From NCBI GenBank assembly GCA_002450925.1, contig DKAU01000016.1:3508-18256 (forward strand): DNA of 14,749 nucleotides. The letters are read 5' to 3'. How positions within the stretch are numbered: the stretch's first letter is position 1; every line of letters starts with the position of its first letter. Below, in pieces: positions 6,993-13,579 of the stretch. Source of the DNA: Thiobacillus sp. UBA6918. GTDB taxonomy: Bacteria > Pseudomonadota > Gammaproteobacteria > Burkholderiales > Thiobacillaceae. A program made the translations under genes and the position numbers. The notes beneath the pieces are model-generated. The model made no database searches, was not told the origin of the DNA, and worked only from the letters and a program-made list of their open reading frames with translations.

Positions 6993-7418
6993 ATGATTCG
7001 TTGGCTTGCCATTCTTGCTTTTGCGGTATCCCCACTAGCCCTGGCCGAGCAGGCAGAAAAGTTCGGCAATGTGGAAGTGCATTACAACGCAATGCTGAGC
7101 ACTGACCTGTTGCCCGATGTGGCCAAGAACTACAGGATTGACCGAAGCCCTACGCGTGGCATCGTCACCATCTCCGTGTTGAGGAAAAACGACATGGGGA
7201 TTGCACAACCAATTCCCGCCAAGCTCACTGCATATATGGTTAACCTCAATAACCAGCTAGGCAACGTCGATTTGCGTGAAATCAAGGAAGGCAGCGCCAT
7301 TTATTATCTGGGCGAATTCAGGGTTGTTCCGCCAAACACGCTGAAATTCACTGTCTCGGTTGAGGTCAATGGCGATCCCAAGCGCGAGGTGAACTTCAGC
7401 CAGAAGTTTTACAAGTAA
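6993..7418 (+). CDS. DUF4426 domain periplasmic protein
   Basis: 141 residues. I chose the ATG at 6993 because AGGAGGTG (6981-6988) lies 6 bases upstream and a clean signal peptide begins there (about 1-18, cut after LALA). An in-frame ATG at 6918 would add 25 unlikely residues overlapping the upstream gene. The mature protein contains KFGNVEVHYNAMLSTDLLP near its start and GSAIYYLGEFRV near the middle. These match what I remember of DUF4426 proteins (for example the Pseudomonas protein beside metX-metW). The function is unknown; export to the periplasm is expected. It lies 44 bases after the lipoprotein gene with its own candidate promoter, and it converges with the TauE-like gene, leaving 14 bases between the stops. 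Confidence 0.8.
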   Translation: MIRWLAILAFAVSPLALAEQAEKFGNVEVHYNAMLSTDLLPDVAKNYRIDRSPTRGIVTISVLRKNDMGIAQPIPAKLTAYMVNLNNQLGNVDLREIKEGSAIYYLGEFRVVPPNTLKFTVSVEVNGDPKREVNFSQKFYK

Positions 7419-7426
7419 CAACTTCT
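7402..7426. other. Inverted repeat between convergent genes, possible weak terminator
   Basis: AGAAGTT (7402-7408) and AACTTCT (7420-7426) form a perfect 7-base stem with an 11-base loop that contains the DUF4426 stop codon. It sits where transcription from both sides must end. There is no run of T on either strand and the stem is AT-rich, so it is a poor intrinsic terminator. It may be coincidental. Confidence 0.3.
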
Positions 7427-7432
7427 CTTGGG

Positions 7433-8095
7433 CTAGGCGAAAAGCCTGAACAAGCCCCATACCCCGAAGCCGGCCACCATCAGGCCGGCACTTTTTCGTA
7501 CAAGGGGGCGTTGCATGAAAGATTGAATTTGTTGGGCAAAGAACGCCATGCCCAGGAGATTTGGCAAAGTGCCCAGGCCAAATGCCATCATGAGCGCAGC
7601 CCCTGAAGTTGCACTGCCGGCAGCAAGCGCTGCCACCAGCACCGAATAGACAAGTCCGCAAGGCAGCCATCCCCAGACCATGCCTGCAAGCAGAGCGCCG
7701 GGCAGGTTTCTTACTGGCAGCAATTTTCTGAACATCGGCTGCACTCGCGACCAGAGTGCGCCGCCTGCCTTTTCGAAAATCAGTACCCATTGATTCCACC
7801 CTGCGAGATAGAGTCCCAGCAGAATCATCACGCCCTGCGCCAGCACATAAAGTGCAATTTGCAGCGGCCTGATTTCCAGCAGGTTGAGCGAGGCTCCAAG
7901 CGCACCAGCAAGCGCGCCGAAAATTGTGTAGGAAAGCACGCGGCCGATGTTGTAACCAAGATGCAGCCTGAATGGCGGCTTGCCGCCGTCAGCACGGAAA
8001 GAAAATGCCGCGACAATGCCACCACACATGCCCACGCAGTGAACGCCGCCAAGCAGGCCAACCAGAAGGGCGGACAGAAGAGAGAATTCAGTCAT
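7433..8095 (-). CDS. TauE/SafE-like (DsbD_2/UreH-type) membrane protein
   Basis: 220-residue polytopic inner-membrane protein with about six membrane helices. The first helix carries the HCVGMCGG motif (19-26). A second conserved Pro-Cys, in WGWLPCGLVY (141-150), starts the fourth or fifth helix. This pattern is typical of the family annotated as sulfite exporter TauE/SafE or UreH-like (PF13386 type). Several members are linked to metal handling or cytochrome oxidase maturation, with cysteines resembling the DsbD/CcdA core. The substrate cannot be told from sequence. The ATG overlaps the ampG stop in an ATGA, so it is probably translated after ampG from one message. No cco genes are in view. 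Confidence 0.85.
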   Translation of the reverse strand: MTEFSLLSALLVGLLGGVHCVGMCGGIVAAFSFRADGGKPPFRLHLGYNIGRVLSYTIFGALAGALGASLNLLEIRPLQIALYVLAQGVMILLGLYLAGWNQWVLIFEKAGGALWSRVQPMFRKLLPVRNLPGALLAGMVWGWLPCGLVYSVLVAALAAGSATSGAALMMAFGLGTLPNLLGMAFFAQQIQSFMQRPLVRKSAGLMVAGFGVWGLFRLFA

Positions 8096-9591
8096 GGCGA
8101 TTCTTTACCCAATTGGCGGATTGTCTCGCGCATCCACCAAACCATGACCAGGCCGGGTACGGCTGCGACTACGGAGAAAACAAAAAACATGGGCCAGCCG
8201 ATGCTCTCCGACAAAACTCCCGAAAGCGGGCTGACGTAGATGCGTCCAACAGAGGCCAGTGCTGAGAGCAGCGCATAGTGCGTGGCCGTGTACTTGTGGC
8301 TGCAAAGACCCATCAACAGTGCCACGAATGCCGCTGTTCCCATCCCACCCGAAATGTTCTCGAAGGCGATGGCGCTCATCAACATGACATCGATCTCCGT
8401 GGCTTTGTCCAGGGCGACAAAACCAAGATCAAATGGTGGCAGTGCAAAGCTTCCCCATGCGCCTTTTCCGGACACGGCCAGCAACCAGAAGCCGAAATTC
8501 GATACAAGTTGAAGCACGCCGAACGCCAGTAGCGCCTGCTCCAGACGGATGCGCAGCATGAGGGCGCCCGCGGCCAGCGCCCCGAAAATGGTCAGCCAGA
8601 TGCCGATGATCTTGTTGACGATGCCAACCTCGGCTTGGGTGAACTCCATGCCCTTGATAAGAAAAGGCGTAGTAAGGGTGCCGGCAAAAGCGTCACCCAG
8701 TTTGTAGAGAACGATCAAAATTAAAAAGGCCCAGGCGCCTCTTTGCGTAAAAAAGCTTTCGAGTGAACGGTTGAGCGTTTCAAATCCGGATCGACGTGCG
8801 GCCCAGTAGCCGACAGGAAGCGCGACAGCAATTTCACCTATTATGAACAGCAACTGAATCCACTTGTTCGGGTCTTCCGGGTTCAGGCCAATGGCCAGCA
8901 ACAACGTTCTGGACAGGAACCAGCCGGCTACGACACCGGCGAGCATGGCAAGGAAGCCAACCAGTTCGCGGACTGGGTTAGAGGCCAACGGCTTCAATTC
9001 GCTGTTTACCTTGGGCAGAGTGAGGAGCGATACGCATGCCGCGGCGATCATGACGCCAGCCATCGTCATGTATACGCGTGGCCAGCTTTGCCATTGCTCT
9101 GCCCAGATCAAAGCAATGCCACCTGAGAGGATCATTGCCAAACGGTATCCGAATACCGAAAGCGATCCTCCCAGGCCTCGTTCGCTTGGCTCCAGTACAT
9201 CAGTCCGGTAGGCATCGATGACCACATCCTGCGAAGCGGAAAGAAAGGCGATCGTCAGGGCGGCCAGTGCGAAAAGTGATGCGTTGGCAGTGGGCGAGAT
9301 GCCAGCCATCCAGGCAAGCGCGGTGGCAAGGCACAACTGGGTAATGACCAGCCAGCCACGGCGGCGACCGAGCAGTGGTGGCTCGAAACGATCCATCAGC
9401 GGTGCCCAGAGGAACTTGAAGGTATAAGGAATGCCGACCAACCCGAGAAAGCCGATGGTTGCGATATCCACGCCATCCACAGACAACCATGCCTGCATGG
9501 CTTGCCCTGTCAGAGCCAGTGGGAGTCCGGAAGCAAAGCCCAAAAACAGAACAGCCAGTAGTCGATGAGTTGCAGCGAGTGATGAAGGCAT
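8092..9591 (-). CDS. ampG: AmpG family muropeptide permease (MFS)
   Basis: Imports GlcNAc-anhydroMurNAc peptides from the periplasm for cell-wall recycling; in some bacteria it also feeds AmpR-controlled beta-lactamase induction. The 499 residues make a 12-14 helix major facilitator. The AmpG-type N-terminus LLAVLFLGFASGLPLALTG (11-29) is clear, followed by FKFLWAPLMDRF (58-69), RRRGWLVITQ (76-85) and the family hallmark SASQDVVIDAYRTDVL. The C-terminal half has NISGGMGTAAFVALLMGLC and THYALLSALASVGR, also typical. The ATG at 9589-9591 has no clear Shine-Dalgarno site, but it is the only start giving the usual N-terminus. A promoter candidate lies about 90-120 bases upstream. No ampC, ampR or other recycling gene is in the window. 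Confidence 0.95.
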   Translation of the reverse strand: MPSSLAATHRLLAVLFLGFASGLPLALTGQAMQAWLSVDGVDIATIGFLGLVGIPYTFKFLWAPLMDRFEPPLLGRRRGWLVITQLCLATALAWMAGISPTANASLFALAALTIAFLSASQDVVIDAYRTDVLEPSERGLGGSLSVFGYRLAMILSGGIALIWAEQWQSWPRVYMTMAGVMIAAACVSLLTLPKVNSELKPLASNPVRELVGFLAMLAGVVAGWFLSRTLLLAIGLNPEDPNKWIQLLFIIGEIAVALPVGYWAARRSGFETLNRSLESFFTQRGAWAFLILIVLYKLGDAFAGTLTTPFLIKGMEFTQAEVGIVNKIIGIWLTIFGALAAGALMLRIRLEQALLAFGVLQLVSNFGFWLLAVSGKGAWGSFALPPFDLGFVALDKATEIDVMLMSAIAFENISGGMGTAAFVALLMGLCSHKYTATHYALLSALASVGRIYVSPLSGVLSESIGWPMFFVFSVVAAVPGLVMVWWMRETIRQLGKESP

Positions 9592-9659
9592 GAAGCAGGG
9601 GTTCGGTCCGTGTTGATAGAGGGATGTCTGCAGGAATAGTGTTTATTCTGGACGTGTGT

Positions 9660-9675
9660 ACTCATTCCATTGAGT
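9660..9675. promoter_or_regulatory. 16-base dyad near the ampG transcription start, possible operator
   Basis: ACTCA (9660-9664) and TGAGT (9671-9675) form a perfect palindrome around a 6-base centre. It falls at about +1 to +14 of the promoter candidate at 9680-9708, a position where a repressor would block initiation. It is short and unmatched to a known regulator, so chance is quite possible. Confidence 0.25.
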
Positions 9676-9679
9676 GAGA

Positions 9680-9708
9680 ATCTTGCCGCTTGCTTGTCCT
9701 GAAATCAA
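9680..9708 (-). promoter_or_regulatory. Candidate sigma-70 promoter for ampG
   Basis: On the minus strand, TTGATT (9708-9703, 4/6 to the -35) is followed after 17 bases by CAAGAT (9685-9680, 3/6 to the -10). The start would be near 9673, giving a leader of about 80 bases. It lies between the upstream terminator and ampG, where a promoter is needed. Confidence 0.3.
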
Positions 9709-9724
9709 CGTTTATGAACAGCCC

Positions 9725-9753
9725 AAAAGAACAAGGGCCCCAATCGGGGCCCT
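9725..9753 (-). terminator. Rho-independent terminator after the 173-residue secreted protein gene
   Basis: A perfect 8-base stem, AGGGCCCC (9734-9741) with GGGGCCCT (9746-9753), has a 4-base loop. Read on the minus strand it is followed by TGTTCTTTT, a T-rich tail. It begins about 27 bases past the stop of the gene at 9781-10302 and separates it from ampG. Confidence 0.75.
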
Positions 9754-9780
9754 GGCTGTGGGTGTGTCAGGGTAGAAACT

Positions 9781-10302
9781 TTATTCCTTGCCCAGCGCGA
9801 AAGTTTTCACTGCATTGTCGAAAACGGACTTGTCGATCTGTCCTTTTGGTCCATGGAACACGACCATGTATTGACGTCCATCCTTGAGATATTGCGCGGT
9901 GTGTTTCTCAAACTCCTTGCCGCCATCTTTCCAGCCGGTCAGGATGTAGTTGCCGTTCTCTCCCGCGATGGAGAGGGCGCTTTCCGAGACAACCTGGAAG
10001 TCCTTGCCGTCATAACGTTTGGCTTCGGCACCGATACGCCATTTCTCGAAGTCGGCAAGCGTAAAAGTTTCGGGCTGGACGGCGCGCAGGTAAACGCCTT
10101 CGAGTGTTGCGCCGCTCTTGGCATCCTTGAAGAAGACCATCAGAAGCTTGTTGTCCAGATCCTTGTAGCCGGGCTGCCAGCCCTGTGGAACCTCCATTTC
10201 GAAGCGTGTGCCCATAAGCTTGGTGGAGTCTGCTGATACGGGGAAAGCGATTGCGGCTGCCAGCAAGCCCATCGCGAACATCAGCTTTCTTGCGCTATTC
10301 AT
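9781..10302 (-). CDS. Secreted protein of unknown function (PsbP/DcrB-like size and pattern)
   Basis: 173 residues with a clear signal peptide (1-24, cut after PVSA), so a soluble periplasmic protein of about 149 residues. I do not recognise the family with certainty. The mature part starts TKLMGTRFEMEVPQGWQPG (27-45), followed by LLMVFFKDAKSGATLEGVYL, QYLKDGRQYMVVFHGPKG (138-155) and an ending with FDNAVKTFAL. An amphipathic strand with 'VPQGW', then 'K..KD..A' and a closing helix, is common in PsbP/DcrB/DUF1795-type small domains; this is a guess from pattern. The start is set by GAGGAG six to eight bases upstream. It has its own terminator. It lies 114 bases downstream of xth on the same strand, so it could be co-transcribed with xth. 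Confidence 0.75.
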   Translation of the reverse strand: MNSARKLMFAMGLLAAAIAFPVSADSTKLMGTRFEMEVPQGWQPGYKDLDNKLLMVFFKDAKSGATLEGVYLRAVQPETFTLADFEKWRIGAEAKRYDGKDFQVVSESALSIAGENGNYILTGWKDGGKEFEKHTAQYLKDGRQYMVVFHGPKGQIDKSVFDNAVKTFALGKE

Positions 10303-10416
10303 TTACTTCTCCTCGGTGGTTGTGGGGTTTGCCCACCGGCAATTTAGAGAAGCCGTTGTTTTTGTATTTGGATCGGCAATTGCAGGTCAGCAGCGGATTG
10401 TTAGGGCAAGGCAAGA

Positions 10417-11196
10417 CTAAAAGGAATAGTCGTAATCAACTATGAGAGGGGCATGGTCCGAGAAGCGTTGGTTTTTGTACACATGGGCAGACTGGGCGAC
10501 GGCAGCAATGCCCGGAGTGGCGATCTGGTAGTCGATGCGCCAGCCGACGTTCTTGGCCCATGCCTGGCCGCGGTTGCTCCACCATGTGTAGGCCTCGCCG
10601 GTGTGTTCCGGGTATAGCTTGCGGTAGACGTCGACCCAGCCCAATTCATCGAAAAGACGGGTCATCCAGGCGCGTTCTTCGGGCAGGAAGCCGGAATTCT
10701 TCTGGTTGGACTTCCAGTTCTTGAGGTCGATCTCATGATGGGCGATGTTCCAGTCACCGCAGATGACAATCTCGCGTCCGCTTTTCATCAGCTTTTCCAG
10801 GTGCGGGAAGAATGCATCCATGAAGCGGAACTTGGCCTGCTGGCGCTCCTCTGAACTGGAGCCGGATGGTTGGTAAAGAGAGATGACAGCAAGCTTGCCG
10901 AACTCTGCCTCGATATAGCGGCCTTCGGCGTCGAATTCGGGAACGTGCAAACCCTCGATAATGGTTTGTGCCGGCTTGCGCGTATAAATGCCTACACCGC
11001 TATAGCCTTTTTTCTCAGCATAGTGGAAATGGCCGGCAAGGCCTTCGCAGTGTACAAATTCAGGACGCATGTCTGCAGCCTGAGCCTTCAGTTCCTGTAC
11101 GCACACCACGTCGGCATGCTGGGAAGGCAGCCAGTCAAAGAAGCCTTTTGTTGCTGCCGAGCGGATACCATTGAGGTTGGCCGATATAATTCTCAT
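10417..11196 (-). CDS. xth: Exodeoxyribonuclease III (AP endonuclease)
   Basis: Cuts DNA 5' of abasic sites and removes 3' blocking groups in base-excision repair; cytoplasmic, Mg2+-dependent. The 259 residues, the usual length, carry the complete endonuclease/exonuclease/phosphatase active site: Asn8 in ANLNGIRS, Glu35 in VQELK, Tyr108 in SLYQPSG, Asp148 and Asn150 in CGDWNIAH, Asp222 in WRIDY, and the Asp247-His248 pair in SDHAPL. WWSNRGQAWAKNVGWRIDYQ (205-224) is typical of the bacterial XthA/ExoA group. The ATG has no strong Shine-Dalgarno site. It faces pyrE across a 30-base gap, so the two promoters must overlap the opposite gene. Confidence 0.96.
   Translation of the reverse strand: MRIISANLNGIRSAATKGFFDWLPSQHADVVCVQELKAQAADMRPEFVHCEGLAGHFHYAEKKGYSGVGIYTRKPAQTIIEGLHVPEFDAEGRYIEAEFGKLAVISLYQPSGSSSEERQQAKFRFMDAFFPHLEKLMKSGREIVICGDWNIAHHEIDLKNWKSNQKNSGFLPEERAWMTRLFDELGWVDVYRKLYPEHTGEAYTWWSNRGQAWAKNVGWRIDYQIATPGIAAVAQSAHVYKNQRFSDHAPLIVDYDYSF
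11162..11190 (+). promoter_or_regulatory. Candidate pyrE promoter inside the 5' end of xth
   Basis: A perfect -10 hexamer TATAAT (11185-11190) lies 17 bases after a poor -35, CGGATA (11162-11167, 3/6). Transcription would begin near 11197 and give a 30-base leader to pyrE. The site lies within the first codons of xth on the opposite strand, so xth coding sequence also constrains it. Confidence 0.35.
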
Positions 11197-11226
11197 TACT
11201 GTAGTCTTTTAAAGAAGCATACGAAT

Positions 11227-11865
11227 ATGTCCGATTACAAAACCGGGTTCCTGGAGTTTGCCATTGAGTCGCAGGTGCTGTGTTTTGGCGAATTCAAGAC
11301 CAAGGCAGGGCGGCTGTCCCCGTATTTTTTCAATGCAGGTTTGTTCAACGATGGCGACAAGCTCAGAAAACTGGGTGAATTTTACGCCAAAGCCATAGTC
11401 GAATCCGGCATCGAGTTCGACGTGCTGTTTGGGCCGGCCTACAAGGGCATTCCGCTGGCAGCCAGTATTGTCATTGCCTTGTCTGGCATGGGCCGCAATG
11501 TGCCGTTTGCCTTCAACCGCAAGGAGGCAAAGGACCACGGCGAGGGCGGTACGGTAGTAGGGGCAGAACTGAAGGGCCGCGTGCTGATTGTGGATGACGT
11601 GATTTCAGCAGGAACTTCGGTGCGCGAGTCGGTTGAGTTGATCCGCACCCATGGTGCGACGCCGGCAGGGGTGGTGATTGCGCTGGACCGCATGGAAAAG
11701 GGTGCGGGCGAGAAATCCGCGGTGCAGGAAGTGCGAGAGAAGTATGGTTTGCCGGTTACGGCGGTGGTCACTTTGGACGATTTGATCGGTTATTTAAAAA
11801 CCGATCCGGTCTGGAAGGAACGTTTGCATGCAGTATCCAATTATCGTGAGCAATATGGCGTCTAG
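11227..11865 (+). CDS. pyrE: Orotate phosphoribosyltransferase
   Basis: Joins orotate to PRPP to give OMP in de novo pyrimidine synthesis; cytoplasmic dimer. The 212 residues match the usual 213. The N-terminus FLEFAIESQVLCFGEFKTKA with GRLSPYFFNAG, the FGPAYKGIPLA segment (68-78), the mobile loop RKEAKDHGEGG (98-108) and the PRPP-binding VLIVDDVISAGTS (119-131) are all present, so the enzyme should be active. I chose the ATG at 11227; the open frame continues upstream, but that part is antisense to xth and lies outside the family. The Shine-Dalgarno site is weak (AAAGAAG at about 11211). The 3' end overlaps the DUF4124 gene. Confidence 0.97.
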   Translation: MSDYKTGFLEFAIESQVLCFGEFKTKAGRLSPYFFNAGLFNDGDKLRKLGEFYAKAIVESGIEFDVLFGPAYKGIPLAASIVIALSGMGRNVPFAFNRKEAKDHGEGGTVVGAELKGRVLIVDDVISAGTSVRESVELIRTHGATPAGVVIALDRMEKGAGEKSAVQEVREKYGLPVTAVVTLDDLIGYLKTDPVWKERLHAVSNYREQYGV

Positions 11866-12454
11866 ACTTTTTCTTGGCTTGCTTCTGTCGGTGGCCATGC
11901 TGCCGGTCCAGGCCAAGATGTACAGGTGGGTCGACGCGCAGGGCAATGTGCACTATACCGACGCGCTTCCGCCCAATTCGGCCTCGCAAGGCAATGCCGA
12001 ACTCAGCAAGACGGGCAATGTTGTCAATAAGACCGAATCTGCAGAGGAAAGGGCAAAGCGTCTGCAAGCCGAGGCCGAGGCGGCGGAACGCAGCAAGATT
12101 GCTCAGGAGCAGGCTCGCAGGGACAGAGCCCTGCTTGCAACCTATGCCAACGAGAAGGAAATCGATCTGGCGCTTAATCGCACGCTCGAGCACTACCAGC
12201 TTGCCATCGAAAGCGCCAACAGCCGTATGAAACAGGTTTTGCCTGTCATGACGGATCTTGGCAAGAAGGTGCGCGCCGCAAGCAAGGGTGGCAAATCGGC
12301 GCCCAAACATCTGCAGGAGCAATATGACGCCAAGAGAGATGAAGTGGAACAGATCACTCATGTCATCAACACCAACGAAGATGCCATGGCTGGTGCGCGC
12401 ATGCGTTTCGAGCAAGACAAAGAGCGCTTTCGCGTACTGACGGCGAAGCCTTAA
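11828..12454 (+). CDS. DUF4124 domain protein, exported, with coiled-coil C-terminus
   Basis: 208 residues with a signal peptide ending PVQA (about residue 29). A short DUF4124 domain follows, in which KMYRWVDAQGNVHYTD (30-45) is the family hallmark. The rest (about 70-200) is charged and probably helical, rich in Glu, Arg, Ala and Lys (ERAKRLQAEAEAAERSKIAQ at 75-94), likely a coiled coil. Function unknown; members are common in beta- and gammaproteobacteria and presumed periplasmic. Two starts are possible: 11828 (GGAAGGAA 7 bases upstream, 38-base overlap with pyrE) and 11855 (a more classical signal peptide, weak ribosome site, 11-base overlap). I favour 11828 on the ribosome site. Either way translation is tied to pyrE. 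Confidence 0.85.
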   Translation: MQYPIIVSNMASRLFLGLLLSVAMLPVQAKMYRWVDAQGNVHYTDALPPNSASQGNAELSKTGNVVNKTESAEERAKRLQAEAEAAERSKIAQEQARRDRALLATYANEKEIDLALNRTLEHYQLAIESANSRMKQVLPVMTDLGKKVRAASKGGKSAPKHLQEQYDAKRDEVEQITHVINTNEDAMAGARMRFEQDKERFRVLTAKP

Positions 12455-12468
12455 CTGCTATCATCCTG

Positions 12469-12490
12469 CCCGGTAATTTGACCTGCCGGG
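12469..12490 (+). promoter_or_regulatory. Hairpin over the ribosome-binding region of chaA
   Basis: CCCGGTA (12469-12475) pairs with TGCCGGG (12484-12490) in a 7-base stem including one G-T pair, with an 8-base loop. There is no T run, so it is not a good terminator. The only Shine-Dalgarno-like stretch before the chaA ATG (CGGGTG, 12487-12492) is partly in the 3' arm, so the structure could limit chaA translation. Confidence 0.4.
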
Positions 12491-12496
12491 TGCCTG

Positions 12497-13579
12497 ATGA
12501 TTTCACAAAAATATATTAGAGACGAATGGCCCTTGTTTGCCGCCATGGCGGCAGGCTTGGCCGGTTTCTCTCTGGAACATGCAGCAGTTGATGCCGGTGG
12601 GTTGGCATTGTGGGCCTTGTTTGGCATGGTGTTTGCCACCGTTATCGGCGTGGCGTTTCGTATTGCACATCACGCTGAAGTGCTGGCAGTCAGGCTTGGA
12701 GAACCATACGGCACGCTGGTCCTGACAGTTTCTGCCGTTTCGGTCGAGGTCGTGATCCTGGTGGTGATGCTGATGGACAGCCACAGCCCGACGCTCGCGC
12801 GGGACACGGTCTTTTCTGCGGTCATGCTCGATGTCAACGGCATTCTTGGCATTGCTGCCATCATCGGCGGCCTGCGCCACGGCTCACAGAAATACAACAC
12901 GGGCTCCGCCAATTCCTACCTGGCCATGCTTCTGACAGCACTCGGGCTGGGCATGTTCATCCCGGATTTTATTTCCGATACGCAATGGCCTGCCTACTCG
13001 GCATTCTCGGTCGGCATCATGGCTTTGTTGTACCTTGCCTTCCTGCGGCTGCAAACTGTCGAGCACCGGGAGTTCTTCGAATTTGGAAAGGTCGAGCACG
13101 AAGCACACGATACTTCGGGAAGCCCCAACTGGGGACATGCCGCGGTGCTGGTGGGGTCTGTGGTTCTGGTTGGTGTTCTGTCGGAACTGCTCTCTGTGTT
13201 GTTGGGCGCCGGCCTGGAGGGTTCCGGCCTGCCGATGACAATTCCTGCTGTGATGGTGGCGCTGATTTCTGCCAGTCCGGAACTCATGGCCGCGATCAAT
13301 GCTGCTCGCCATGATCGTATGCAGACCACGGTCAATATTGCGCTGGGTGCCTCATTGTCGACAGTTCTGTTGACGTTGCCGGTGATTGAGGGGATTGCGC
13401 TCTTAACCGGTGATCGCATCGTCATGGCCTTGACGCCCATCCAGGCCGGCATGCTGCTGGTGACTTTGCTGGTATCCATGAATAACCTGCATGACGGTGA
13501 ATCCAACGCCATCGAAGGCATGAGTCACCTGGCCCTGTTCGCGGGCTTTGCTGCAATGACAATGATGGGGTTGTTTTAG
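12497..13579 (+). CDS. chaA: ChaA-type calcium/proton antiporter (CaCA family)
   Basis: Inner-membrane cation/H+ exchanger; E. coli ChaA expels Ca2+, Na+ and K+ at alkaline pH. The 360 residues (E. coli 366) form about 11 membrane helices in two inverted halves. The first alpha repeat is LGEPYGTLVLTVSAVSVEVV (67-86), with the key acidic residue Glu84. The second, ISASPELMAAINAARHDRMQ (257-276), holds Glu262 and leads into NIALGASLSTVLLTLPV (280-296). A hydrophilic loop with KVEHEAHD (198-205) separates the halves; the long acidic cluster of E. coli ChaA is reduced here. It follows the DUF4124 gene by 42 bases, probably as the third gene of the pyrE transcript. Its TAG overlaps the converging gatB stop. 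Confidence 0.93.
   Translation: MISQKYIRDEWPLFAAMAAGLAGFSLEHAAVDAGGLALWALFGMVFATVIGVAFRIAHHAEVLAVRLGEPYGTLVLTVSAVSVEVVILVVMLMDSHSPTLARDTVFSAVMLDVNGILGIAAIIGGLRHGSQKYNTGSANSYLAMLLTALGLGMFIPDFISDTQWPAYSAFSVGIMALLYLAFLRLQTVEHREFFEFGKVEHEAHDTSGSPNWGHAAVLVGSVVLVGVLSELLSVLLGAGLEGSGLPMTIPAVMVALISASPELMAAINAARHDRMQTTVNIALGASLSTVLLTLPVIEGIALLTGDRIVMALTPIQAGMLLVTLLVSMNNLHDGESNAIEGMSHLALFAGFAAMTMMGLF

Noticed and set aside
7828..8305. Several overlapping open frames on both strands across the TauE-like/ampG junction
   Set aside because: All are shadows of the two overlapping membrane-protein genes; their translations lack family patterns and start signals.
10315..10337. Small GC hairpin (GTGGG/CCCAC) upstream of the secreted protein gene's ribosome site
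   Set aside because: Five-base stem with competing alternative pairings and no T run; neither a convincing terminator nor a supported regulator.
10337..10381. Direct repeat CGGCAATT (10337-10344 and 10374-10381) between the secreted protein gene and xth
   Set aside because: Only eight bases, two copies, no further similarity around them; easily due to chance.
10870..11226. N-terminal extension of the pyrE frame by 119 codons
   Set aside because: The extension is antisense to xth and absent from the PyrE family; the ATG at 11227 gives the normal length and N-terminus.
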